Shown here in pieces: positions 1 to 5,632 of a DNA stretch of 5,632 nt. The stretch spans positions 1-5,632 of the forward strand of contig NZ_JAKKIE010000115.1 of NCBI RefSeq assembly GCF_021742065.1, in the 5' to 3' direction. The notes under the pieces were generated by a model. That model worked only from the letters and a program-made list of their open reading frames with translations. It was not told where the DNA came from and did no database searches. A program made the translations under genes and the position numbers. This stretch comes from Rhizorhapis sp. SPR117. Lineage in GTDB: Bacteria > Pseudomonadota > Alphaproteobacteria > Sphingomonadales > Sphingomonadaceae. Positions within the stretch are counted from its first letter, which is position 1. Each line of letters opens with the position of its first letter.

Positions 1-443
1 GATCTGAGGCTTTTTGTTCAATCCAACTGGTACAGTTTTAAACCGGAATCTTGCACAATTTTACCCCGACGTTGACAGAATGGCCCTTCCTTTATCGGTT
101 GCGCTCGTTTTTGGAAGGCGGAGTACCTCTCGCTGGCAGCAGCGACGCGCCTTATGTCGGCATTGATCCGTGGGCCGCGATCGGCGCAGCGATGAACCGG
201 CGCACGCGTCGCGGGGAGCTTCTTGGCGTGTCCGAGTCCCTAACGCCCGAAGAAGCCATAGCCCTCTACCTTGTCGATCCCATGGACCTGCGGACCTGCC
301 GAACCATCAAGGTTGGAGCGCCGGCCGATATCTGTCTGCTGGACCAGCCCTGGACCAAAGTCCGAGATAAACCGTCTGCCGAACATGTGCGGCTCACTAT
401 GATCGGTGGTGTCGAAGTGCATAACAGGGATGCGCGTCTCTAG
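1..443 (+). pseudogene. Amidohydrolase (YtcJ-like, amidohydrolase_3 family), C-terminal remnant
   Basis: The clear part (about 78-443) encodes the C-terminal portion of a metal-dependent amidohydrolase. It shows LYRLRSF, then GVPLAGSSDAPY, whose Asp lies where this superfamily has its last metal-binding Asp, then DPW, an LTPEEAIALYL helix, and GAPADICLLD, the usual closing strand (normally G-x-x-ADxxxLD). Intact members have over 500 residues, so most of the protein is missing. The open frame is closed by TAA at 39-41, and the only start inside it is a TTG at 51 with no good ribosome binding site. In the next frame (about 8-75) the peptide FYPDVDR sits where homologues have a Tyr/Val-containing segment before P-x-LYR, which suggests a frameshift between about 65 and 85. 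That frame also has a TGA at 5-7. I read this as a pseudogene, not an artefact of the window edge. The family is well supported; the frameshift is inference. No substrate can be assigned. Confidence 0.72.
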
Positions 444-620
444 CAGCGATAATGCTTGACGCGGATCGCTTCACCCCGTTCTGAGTCTGCTGCGGGAGTA
501 GTTTGCCGCTGTACTGATAGCTTGTCTCGTTTACCTGGGCGCCCCCGTCGCCGGTCCTTCCCGCAGCCCCGCATACTCAACGCGACATTCGCGATGCAGC
601 ACCGCATTATGCTGCGATGT
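444..620. other. Intergenic region, no gene seen
   Basis: No frame in this stretch gives a recognisable protein on either strand. The short ORFs here have arginine- and cysteine-rich compositions typical of antisense or non-coding reading of GC-rich DNA. No terminator for the amidohydrolase remnant was found. A dyad at 596-615 is described separately. Confidence 0.5.
596..615. repeat. Inverted repeat GCAGCA-N8-TGCTGC
   Basis: A perfect 6-bp inverted repeat with an 8-bp spacer lies five bases upstream of the proposed -35 box of the TetR gene. The word GCGATG also occurs at both sides (591-596 and 614-619). TetR-family proteins usually bind dyads near their own promoter, so this is a candidate operator, but 6-bp arms occur by chance and the half-sites are short. 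Confidence 0.25.
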
Positions 621-648
621 TTGCAAAGATCGTACTCGCCCGTATAAC
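621..648 (+). promoter_or_regulatory. Putative sigma-70 promoter of the TetR gene
   Basis: TTGCAA (621-626) and TATAAC (643-648) are separated by 16 bp and resemble -35 and -10 hexamers. Transcription would begin near 655, giving a leader of about 34 bases to the ATG at 689. This arrangement argues against the longer reading frame that begins at 617, because that start would lie upstream of the promoter. Confidence 0.45.
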
Positions 649-688
649 TCACACGAATCAAACTGGGGTCACAGAATTGCGGGGCAAA

Positions 689-1297
689 ATGTCACGAATG
701 ACGACAACGAAAAAGTCGGTGAATACTCGACAAAAAATCCTTGATGTGTGTGCCCGTTGGCTAAGGGAACAAGGCCTCGCGTTTACAAGCATGGCGAATA
801 TCGCCGCTGATCTTGGCGTGAAGACCAGCAGCATCTATTATCACTTTGAATCCAAGGATGCTCTCGTCACTGAAACACTCAATATTGGCATCGAAATGGT
901 GCATGAGGATGTCAGGACTGCAGTTGAAGAACTTGGACCCGATGCACCACATCGTGAGCGAATTCGCGCGGGAATCAAGGCCCACCTGCGGGCGACCCTA
1001 GGCAGCAACGATTACTCGGCCGCCAACATTCTCAACTATGCTCACGCCCCACCAGGCGTGCGGGAACAGAACCTCATAGTTCGGGCAGCCTATGGAAAAT
1101 ATTGGGGTTCGCTGCTTGAAGACGCGCAGCACAACAACGAAATTTCGCCAGATTTTAACCTGTCTATCACCCGAATGTTTTTGATCGGCGCGCTGAATTG
1201 GTCGGTGGAATGGTATGATCCGGCCAAAGGTTCCGTCGATGACCTGGCCGAACATGTCTACAAACTTTTCGTGAACGGCGTCGCGATCAGAAACTAG
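689..1297 (+). CDS. TetR/AcrR-family transcriptional regulator
   Basis: A 202-residue one-component repressor-type protein. The N-terminal DNA-binding domain covers about residues 12-60: a helix beginning TRQKILDVCARWL, then the helix-turn-helix TSMANIAADLGVKTSSIYYHF (residues 33-53), which matches the TetR consensus closely, followed by ESKDALV. The helical C-terminal ligand-binding domain ends with GALNWSVEWYDP (about 167-178), a pattern seen in TetR proteins of the KstR2 type that respond to acyl-CoA or steroid-derived CoA thioesters; this relation is by eye only. I chose the ATG at 689 because it lies behind a GGGG stretch and downstream of a plausible promoter. The frame is open back to 617, and ATG 698 is another option. 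The gene converges on the flavoprotein and CoA-transferase genes and is a candidate regulator of them or of itself. The ligand is unknown. Confidence 0.9.
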   Translation: MSRMTTTKKSVNTRQKILDVCARWLREQGLAFTSMANIAADLGVKTSSIYYHFESKDALVTETLNIGIEMVHEDVRTAVEELGPDAPHRERIRAGIKAHLRATLGSNDYSAANILNYAHAPPGVREQNLIVRAAYGKYWGSLLEDAQHNNEISPDFNLSITRMFLIGALNWSVEWYDPAKGSVDDLAEHVYKLFVNGVAIRN

Positions 1298-1318
1298 TGG
1301 TTCAACCGCAACGGAAGA

Positions 1319-1344
1319 GTCCGGCGTCAGCCGGGCCTTTCTTT
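1319..1344 (+). terminator. Rho-independent terminator after the TetR gene
   Basis: A 7-bp GC-rich stem (GTCCGGC at 1319-1325 with GCCGGGC at 1330-1336, one G-U pair) closes a GTCA tetraloop. After one C it is followed by TTTCTTT at 1338-1344. It begins 22 bases after the TetR stop codon and is oriented to end that transcript. Confidence 0.75.
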
Positions 1345-1360
1345 GCGATAAGTCGAACCA

Positions 1361-1555
1361 TCACAAAGAGGCATCCACTGGGACGAGATACGCCGATCCA
1401 TCGCTCTCTTCGATTGCCTCGACGACCTCCTGCCCTGCCGCGACATCGATGTCGGCAATCCCTGCTCTGGATTATATTGCCTCCAGCGCCAGAGCGGCTG
1501 TACGATCGATTCCGCTCACACTACTGAAAACGTAGCAAGCCTTGCCCTCCAAGTT
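1361..1555 (-). pseudogene. Short-chain dehydrogenase/reductase (SDR) relic, N-terminal part
   Basis: One minus-strand frame reads as the Rossmann-fold start of a classical SDR. LEGKACYVFSSVSGIDR corresponds to the usual L-x-GKxxxVTGxxxGIGR, followed by TAALALEAI, a TAA stop (1472-1474), SRAGIADIDVAAGQEVVEAI, then GSAYLVPVDASL and TGA (1361-1363). The spacing between ALAL and ADID is exactly that of intact SDRs, so the internal stop looks like a point change, not an indel. The cofactor motif is damaged: the TGxxxGIG glycines are mostly lost (FSSVSGID). The Asp after beta-2 (ADID) would suggest NAD preference in the ancestor. A TGA at 1556-1558 precedes the match; the same frame has an ATG at 1574-1576. 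The catalytic Ser-Tyr-Lys half is absent. It lies just downstream of the flavoprotein gene in the same orientation, so it may be a lost member of that gene set. Confidence 0.78.
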
Positions 1556-1579
1556 TCAGCAAACAACCGTCTCCATTCG

Positions 1580-1602
1580 CCAAAAGTTTCCATTGCTTTT
1601 GG
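1580..1602 (-). terminator. Hairpin downstream of the flavoprotein gene, possible weak terminator
   Basis: A perfect 7-bp inverted repeat, CCAAAAG and CTTTTGG with a 9-base loop, begins 10 bases beyond the stop codon of the minus-strand flavoprotein gene. The stem is AT-rich and no run of T follows on the minus strand, so it is at best a weak terminator or an RNA 3'-end structure. Confidence 0.3.
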
Positions 1603-1611
1603 GGAAGGGCA

Positions 1612-2571
1612 TTACCGCCGCGTGGTCCGCAGGCGCGACCAAGCAGCCTTGTATTCCTCTTCAAGGCGCCCGATCAGTGTCGCCGTTTCGGGGATATCGT
1701 CGATAAGGCCGACACCATGACCACCGCTCCAGACATCACGCCAAGCTTTGATGTCCGGGCTGATCGCCGGCTTGAATGGCCCCTGCGTGGGCGGAAGATT
1801 GTCCGGATCCAGACCGACGCGTTCGATCGATCCGCGCAAATACGTCGCATTCAGCCCGGAAATCCGGTCGGTCATGACAACGTCGGCCATGCCCTGCGAG
1901 ACCAGCAGCGTGCGGTAAGCCTCAGAGGCCAGCGACTCGGTCGTGGCGGCGAAACGGGTGCCCATATAGGCGAAGTCGGCGCCAAGTGCTTCGGCAGCTA
2001 GAATAGCGGCGCCGTCGCTGATTGCGCCGGCAAGCAGGACCGCGCCATCCCAGAACCGACGGACTTGCGACACGAAGGCGAAAGGATTCGCGCTGCCAGT
2101 GTGCCCACCCGCGCCGGCGGTCAGCAGGATCAGCCCGTCTACGCCTGCCGAGATCGCCTTTTCCGCATGACGCACGGTTGCAATGTCGTGAAACACCAGA
2201 CCCCCGTAATCGTGAACCCGCTTCACGACGTCGCCCGGATGTCCGACGCTGGTTATGACGAGCGCCGGCTTGTACTTCTCGATCAGGGCCAGATCCTGTT
2301 CATAGCGCGCCGTTCCGGCGCCATGCACGATCAGGTTGAGGGCGTAGGGCGCTACTTGGCCAGCTCCCGCTTCCCGTGCCTCTTCAAGCGCGCGCTCGAT
2401 GCGCATCAGCCAGTCTTCGAATTCCTCAGCGGTGCGCGCATTGACCGTCGGGACTGAGCCGATCAGACCGTTTACGCAAGCCGCAATCACAAGATCGGGA
2501 CCGGACACGAGAAACATTGGGGCAACGATTACTGGAAGTCGTAGCTGTGCTTTAAGCTCGGCGACAGTCAA
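1612..2571 (-). CDS. Nitronate monooxygenase / 2-nitropropane dioxygenase family flavoprotein
   Basis: A 319-residue FMN-dependent TIM-barrel protein of the nitronate monooxygenase family, at the usual length. Visible family marks: LPVIVAPMFLVSGPDLVIAA near the N-terminus (residues 12-31), ALNLIVH on the third strand (77-83), GHPGDVVKRVHDYG (110-123), the signature TAGAGGHTG with His157 at the position of the family's catalytic base, AGAISDG (181-187) and YMGTRFAAT (202-210), which binds the FMN phosphate. Characterised members oxidise alkyl nitronates, but many homologues in catabolic clusters have other or unknown roles, including enoyl-CoA reductase-like ones, so the substrate is left open. 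The start is a TTG: it lies 7 bases after GAGAGGA, an in-frame TGA closes the frame at 2599-2601, and no ATG gives the full first strand. It follows the CoA-transferase gene in the same direction, with a 302-base gap, and is probably functionally linked to it. Confidence 0.9.
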   Translation of the reverse strand: MTVAELKAQLRLPVIVAPMFLVSGPDLVIAACVNGLIGSVPTVNARTAEEFEDWLMRIERALEEAREAGAGQVAPYALNLIVHGAGTARYEQDLALIEKYKPALVITSVGHPGDVVKRVHDYGGLVFHDIATVRHAEKAISAGVDGLILLTAGAGGHTGSANPFAFVSQVRRFWDGAVLLAGAISDGAAILAAEALGADFAYMGTRFAATTESLASEAYRTLLVSQGMADVVMTDRISGLNATYLRGSIERVGLDPDNLPPTQGPFKPAISPDIKAWRDVWSGGHGVGLIDDIPETATLIGRLEEEYKAAWSRLRTTRR

Positions 2572-2578
2572 TAGCGCA

Positions 2579-2585
2579 TCCTCTC
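2579..2585 (-). promoter_or_regulatory. Ribosome binding site fixing the TTG start of the flavoprotein gene
   Basis: GAGAGGA on the minus strand lies 7 bases before the TTG at 2571-2569. The nearby ATG (2579-2577) is in another frame and meets a stop after three codons, so the TTG is the supported start. Confidence 0.65.
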
Positions 2586-2778
2586 TGGTAAAGGTTCGTC
2601 AGCCTCGGCACAGGCAATCCGCTTGGTGATCGATTGGGCACTGAGACGCTTGTCCCCTGCGGGATGCCGACATTTAAGTGCGGATACAAGGTCCATTCGG
2701 CTCCCGCTCGGCAGTATGCTCTATCGCCCCCTGTTCGATGCTTGCAGCCTGCTGAAAGGTTCGCGAGCAACCAAAAAT

Positions 2779-2826
2779 CTATTGATGCCGCTTTGGCCAA
2801 TCGCGCAGGTCGCAGTCAGCAATCAT
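2779..2826 (-). other. 15-codon ORF with a strong Shine-Dalgarno sequence
   Basis: GGAGGT (2835-2840, minus) precedes an ATG by 8 bases, the best ribosome binding site in the window. The ORF reads MIADCDLRDWPKRHQ and then TAG. In the same frame an earlier ATG overlaps the CoA-transferase stop codon by one base (TGATG), giving a 31-codon version. Either this is a small ORF translationally coupled to the CoA-transferase, or it is the intact start of a gene that has otherwise been lost. No homology is recognised. Confidence 0.3.
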
Positions 2827-2873
2827 GGCTTGTGACCTCCGAGCTGCCGAGACTTCCGAAACGAGCCGCTGCA

Positions 2874-5327
2874 TCAGCCGAGCATTATAACGCCCTTTTT
2901 CTCCAAATCGGCGATGGTGTCCTTGGAATAGCCGAATTCCGTCAACACCGCTTCTGTTTCCTGTCCGCACAATCCCGCTGGCGAAACGACAGTCTGGGAT
3001 CGGGAGAAGTCAATCAGCGGCTTCATCCTGGGAACTTCGTCCAGGATCGGGTGATTGACCGTTGTCATCCAGCCCATCTGCATGCCCAGCTTGTCATCGT
3101 CGCAGTAATTCGCTTCAAGCGGTCCGCGCGCCGCCACCACGCAGCCCAAACGCTCCGCAGCGAGCAGCGTCTCCCAATCCTGGGCGTCGCGGGTCGCGAA
3201 GATGGGCGTCAATGCCTCGATAAGGGCGGCGTCGTTCTCTCGACGAGCCGCGTCGTCAGCGAAACGCGCATCGCCGGCAAGAATATCCCCCTGCGGAAGA
3301 AGCTGCGTCATCTTGCGCCATTCCTCATCATGCCTGATCGCCAGGAAGATGTACTCGCCGTCCCTTGCCCGATACAGCCTGTAAAGCGCGTCGAAGCCAT
3401 AGATGTCGTCATCGACCTGTGACGGCCTGGGTTTGCCCGCATACTCGATTGCCACATCGGACAGACCATGCGCTGTGCTCGACAACATGGACGTGAACAT
3501 CTCCTGCCCCAAGCCGCCTCGTTTGCGGGCCAGCAATCCCAGTGCCATCACGCTGCCGACGGAGACCGCGGCCAGTCCGTCGGCATTGCCCACGCCCATC
3601 ACCGCAGTGGCAAGGCGGCAGGCCGCGTTGCGGATCTCCATGATCGAAAGATCGCCCTCGGGGATGCTCCCGCCAGCATTTCGCCAACCAAGTCCAGCTG
3701 CGGCGCCAATTGTTGGGGCGAACGCAGGCCGGCGCGCATAGGGTCCGTCAATTCCGTAACCAGGTGCGTTCATGTAAAGCAGATTGGGGTTGCGGGCACA
3801 CAACGTCTTGGCATCGAGACGCAGCCGCTCAGCCGAGCCTTCCCGGAATGAGCACAGGACGATGTCGGCCTTGTCGATGATGCGCAATGCGATCTCACGG
3901 CCTTCGGGCTTGGTCAGATCGACCGCCACCGACTCCTTGCCGTACATGCATTTCATGCCGCCCGATTCAGGAAAAGGCAGCATGGAGCGCATCGCGTCCC
4001 CTGCAAGTTCCTCCAACTTGATGACCCTTGCGCCCAGTTCGCCTAGCAGGGTGCAGCCATAAGGAGCGGCGTAGAAGCTGGACAGTTCGACAACCGTCAT
4101 GCCCGCAAGCGCAGGCCGGGTCGATGACGATGAGGCGGCGACGGCGGCGACCTGCCCGCCTGCGGCTCCTTCTGCCTCTGCCCGCACTGCCGCATCATGT
4201 TCACCCAGCCGCGGAGCAGGTTGGCCGATCTTGGCCGGCGTTGCGGACAAGTGTGCCAGCGTTCCTGGTTGACGGACAAGCCCACAATCCTTGTCGAGCA
4301 ATTCGACAACCATCTTGTTCCATTCCATCTGAGGATGATGAAGCACCTCGCTGTCCTTGCGGAACATTTCGCCCCAGACGTTCGGATCGCGATCGAACAA
4401 CTCCATCCACTCATCGACGGTCTTTTCGCGCACCTTGTTCAGCAGGATCTCCCAGAAGGCGATACGCTTTTGAAGATCTTCGTCGAAGTTCGGCGCGGTC
4501 GACCACTCCGGATCGTCGAACATCCAGTCCAGCTCGAACATCTTCATCATCGCCCTGAAGAGGCGATCGCTGCTCTGCGAGAACTGCAGCCAGCGGCCAT
4601 CCTTGGTCAAGGCGATGAGCAGACGGAAGGAAATGCCGCCGGTGGGCACATTGTCGACGATCCGGGCTGTCTGGACCAGCCCGCCTTCGAAGCGCTTGGC
4701 CAGCGTGCGAAGCTGTATCCCGAATATGTCATAGATGGTCAGCGCCTTGGCCATGGCCACGTCCACTTTCTGGCCGGTGCCACTGTCCTCGCGCTCCAGA
4801 AGCGCCGCAAGCGCGCCTTGTATGGCAAGCTGGCTGGAAGCAAAGCAGGCGTAATCGACCGCGCAGAAGCATGGACCGGCACAATCAGCCATCCCTTCGA
4901 GCGACCAATGCACGCCGGTGCGCGCGGCGACAATCCCTTCGTAGCCCGGAAGATGCGAAAGCGCGTTGTCAGCACCGAACGCGGAGATCGCCACATAGAC
5001 AAGACGCGGGTTGCGCAGCTTCAACTGTTCGTAACCGATGCCAAGCCGGTCGGCCACGCCCGGCCGGAAGGTGTCTATCACGACGTCGGCTTCGGCGGCC
5101 AGGTTCAGGAAAATTGCCACGTCATCGGGCGATTTCAGATCGAGCTGCACCGCGCGTTTTCCCCGGCCCCAGAAAGGCCAGGCCGCGGCCGAGCGCAGTT
5201 CCGAGCCGCCGGGACGCTCGACCTGGATGACGTCGGCGCCGAAATCAGCGAAGAACTGGCTTACTTGAGCACCCGTGCGCTCATTCGAAAGGTCCAGAAT
5301 TTTCAAATCGTCCAGTGCAGCCGTCAT
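2874..5327 (-). CDS. Tandem two-domain family III CoA-transferase (CaiB/BaiF)
   Basis: An 817-residue protein with two CaiB/BaiF domains, about 1-378 and 406-817, joined by an Ala/Ser-rich linker (about 379-405). Each domain opens with the family's first strand and helix (DLKILDLSN..., then FFADFGADVIQVERPGGSELR in domain 1; GMTVVELSSFYAAPYG..., then LGELGARVIKLEE in domain 2). Each has FRPG/FREG before the RNPxLxY segment. Single-domain members have about 400 residues and form interlocked dimers that move CoA between carboxylic acids through an aspartyl-CoA thioester. In domain 2 that Asp is Asp583, 18 residues before Arg601 of the RKRGGLGQ segment, the same spacing as in formyl-CoA transferase. 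In domain 1 that position is Cys161, and an Asp lies three residues earlier (Asp158), so domain 1 may be non-catalytic. The DMSP enzyme DddD has the same tandem design, but nothing here proves that substrate. The ATG has GGAG 6 bases upstream. Confidence 0.92.
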   Translation of the reverse strand: MTAALDDLKILDLSNERTGAQVSQFFADFGADVIQVERPGGSELRSAAAWPFWGRGKRAVQLDLKSPDDVAIFLNLAAEADVVIDTFRPGVADRLGIGYEQLKLRNPRLVYVAISAFGADNALSHLPGYEGIVAARTGVHWSLEGMADCAGPCFCAVDYACFASSQLAIQGALAALLEREDSGTGQKVDVAMAKALTIYDIFGIQLRTLAKRFEGGLVQTARIVDNVPTGGISFRLLIALTKDGRWLQFSQSSDRLFRAMMKMFELDWMFDDPEWSTAPNFDEDLQKRIAFWEILLNKVREKTVDEWMELFDRDPNVWGEMFRKDSEVLHHPQMEWNKMVVELLDKDCGLVRQPGTLAHLSATPAKIGQPAPRLGEHDAAVRAEAEGAAGGQVAAVAASSSSTRPALAGMTVVELSSFYAAPYGCTLLGELGARVIKLEELAGDAMRSMLPFPESGGMKCMYGKESVAVDLTKPEGREIALRIIDKADIVLCSFREGSAERLRLDAKTLCARNPNLLYMNAPGYGIDGPYARRPAFAPTIGAAAGLGWRNAGGSIPEGDLSIMEIRNAACRLATAVMGVGNADGLAAVSVGSVMALGLLARKRGGLGQEMFTSMLSSTAHGLSDVAIEYAGKPRPSQVDDDIYGFDALYRLYRARDGEYIFLAIRHDEEWRKMTQLLPQGDILAGDARFADDAARRENDAALIEALTPIFATRDAQDWETLLAAERLGCVVAARGPLEANYCDDDKLGMQMGWMTTVNHPILDEVPRMKPLIDFSRSQTVVSPAGLCGQETEAVLTEFGYSKDTIADLEKKGVIMLG

Positions 5328-5333
5328 ATTTCA

Positions 5334-5337
5334 CTCC
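5334..5337 (-). promoter_or_regulatory. Ribosome binding site of the CoA-transferase gene
   Basis: GGAG on the minus strand lies six bases before the ATG at 5327-5325. The ATG also places the first conserved strand at residue 8, as usual for the family, so this start is well supported. Confidence 0.6.
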
Positions 5338-5377
5338 GTTCGCATTCGGTATTCGTCGTGGCCTGATCCAACACTAC

Positions 5378-5556
5378 TTAATCTTGCCGACCCTCTGCAA
5401 GCCACTGAGCGGCATCGGCCTCCGAATCGAAAAAACGGACCCGTTCCGGATCGACAATCCGGTTGATCTGGGCTCTATGGAGCATGCTGGCGGTCAGGAA
5501 AGCGATGCGATCGAACCACCCGTCGGTGTCATCATAGTTTTTCAGCGTGTCCTGAG
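5378..5556 (-). pseudogene. SpoIIAA/STAS-like small protein, C-terminal fragment cut by an insertion sequence
   Basis: The frame ends with DRIAFLTASMLHRAQINRI, then PERVRFFDSEADAAQWLAE. This resembles the last strand-helix-strand-helix of SpoIIAA-like (STAS/SEC14) proteins of about 120 residues, where a RVAxV strand is followed by a VRxF strand and a final helix with eAxxWL. The match is by eye and moderate. The open frame continues to an ATG at 5593, but its first dozen residues come from the apparent end of an insertion sequence starting near 5557, so that start is probably not native and the N-terminal half is missing. The stop is 50 bases upstream of the CoA-transferase start in the same direction. 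The fragment may still be transcribed with it. Confidence 0.5.
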
Positions 5557-5632
5557 TGTTGATTGTCGCTGAGAAGTGACCCGGTAGCGGCATAAATTTT
5601 CACTGAGATTTGACCCATGTTTGAACCACTCC
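5557..5632. mobile_element. End of an insertion sequence, possibly IS21-like, running off the window
   Basis: From TGTTGATTGTCG (5557) the sequence changes character and carries two copies of a CTGAGAnnTGACCC motif (5569-5582 and 5603-5616) 34 bases apart. Multiple short repeats just inside a terminus that begins with TG are typical of IS21-family ends, where the transposase binds. No transposase gene is inside the window, so the family is a recollection of pattern, not a proof, and the exact boundary is estimated. Confidence 0.5.
5569..5616 (+). repeat. Two direct repeats CTGAGAnnTGACCC
   Basis: The copies at 5569-5582 (CTGAGAAGTGACCC) and 5603-5616 (CTGAGATTTGACCC) agree at 12 of 14 bases. 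Their spacing of 34 bases is about three helical turns, as expected for transposase-binding repeats at an element's end. Confidence 0.75.

Larger units (their letters stand above)
2572..2873 (-). other. Gap between CoA-transferase and flavoprotein genes
   Basis: I read all three minus-strand frames and the longer plus-strand ones and recognise no protein family. The longest minus-strand frame (2552-2800, 82 codons, ATG at 2800) has no evident ribosome binding site and runs into the flavoprotein start region out of frame. No convincing terminator or promoter hexamer pair was found. A strong Shine-Dalgarno sequence with a very short ORF is listed separately. The stretch could be a decayed gene or a long leader of the flavoprotein gene. 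Confidence 0.45.

Noticed and set aside
456..483. TTGACG as a possible -35 box
   Set aside because: No acceptable -10 hexamer lies 16-18 bases downstream.
617..688. 24-residue N-terminal extension of the TetR protein from ATG 617
   Set aside because: It would start upstream of the likely promoter and adds residues not typical of TetR proteins; ATG 689 fits better.
1297..1527. Plus-strand open frame from a GTG overlapping the TetR stop
   Set aside because: The product is rich in Pro and Arg with no family signal; the same DNA carries the terminator and, on the other strand, the SDR relic.
2552..2800. 82-codon minus-strand open frame overlapping the flavoprotein start
   Set aside because: No ribosome binding site, no recognised family, and it overlaps a better supported start; noted only as part of the gap.
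2634..3422. A 262-codon open frame on the plus strand
   Set aside because: Mostly antisense to the CoA-transferase C-terminal domain, without family motifs or a good ribosome binding site.
4197..5366. A 389-codon open frame on the plus strand
   Set aside because: It is antisense to the CoA-transferase, whose minus-strand frame has clear family motifs; the plus-strand product has no recognisable domain and reflects GC-rich codon bias.
5328..5377. Possible promoter directly before the CoA-transferase gene
   Set aside because: TTGGAT is present on the minus strand but no -10-like hexamer stands at proper spacing, so transcription may start farther upstream.

Overview
The window looks like chromosomal or catabolic-island DNA from a GC-rich alphaproteobacterium, possibly a sphingomonad. 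This rests on codon style and on the mix of protein families (TetR, nitronate monooxygenase-like, tandem family III CoA-transferase, SDR, YtcJ-like amidohydrolase); no rRNA or other marker gene fixes the taxon. Three genes look intact, and at least three other loci are broken or relic.

Layout from left to right. (1) Bases 1-443, plus strand: the decayed C-terminal end of an amidohydrolase, with stops and a probable frameshift at its left side. (2) Bases 444-688: an intergenic stretch with a plausible sigma-70 promoter and a dyad, leading into (3) an intact TetR-family regulator at 689-1297 (plus) and a Rho-independent terminator at 1319-1344. (4) Bases 1361-1555, minus strand: a relic of the N-terminal part of a short-chain dehydrogenase/reductase, carrying in-frame stops. 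(5) Bases 1612-2571, minus: a nitronate monooxygenase-type flavoprotein starting at a TTG behind a good ribosome binding site. (6) Bases 2572-2873: a gap with a strong Shine-Dalgarno sequence and a tiny ORF but no recognisable gene. (7) Bases 2874-5327, minus: an 817-residue protein made of two family III (CaiB/BaiF) CoA-transferase domains in tandem. (8) Bases 5378-5556, minus: the C-terminal fragment of a small SpoIIAA/STAS-like protein, apparently cut off by (9) the end of an insertion sequence, possibly IS21-like, that runs off the right edge from about 5557.

How the parts may fit together. The minus-strand genes run CoA-transferase, then the flavoprotein, then the SDR relic. This is the composition of a catabolic gene set that activates an organic acid as its CoA thioester and then oxidises it. 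The convergent TetR protein, whose C-terminal region resembles regulators of acyl-CoA and steroid catabolism, is a candidate local regulator. The substrate cannot be read from the sequence. The relics and the IS end suggest a cassette that has been rearranged and is losing members.

The most interesting points are the apparent replacement of the catalytic Asp by Cys in the first CoA-transferase domain while the second keeps it, and the SDR relic hidden in what looks like an empty gap. I see no clear sign of a wholly new system.
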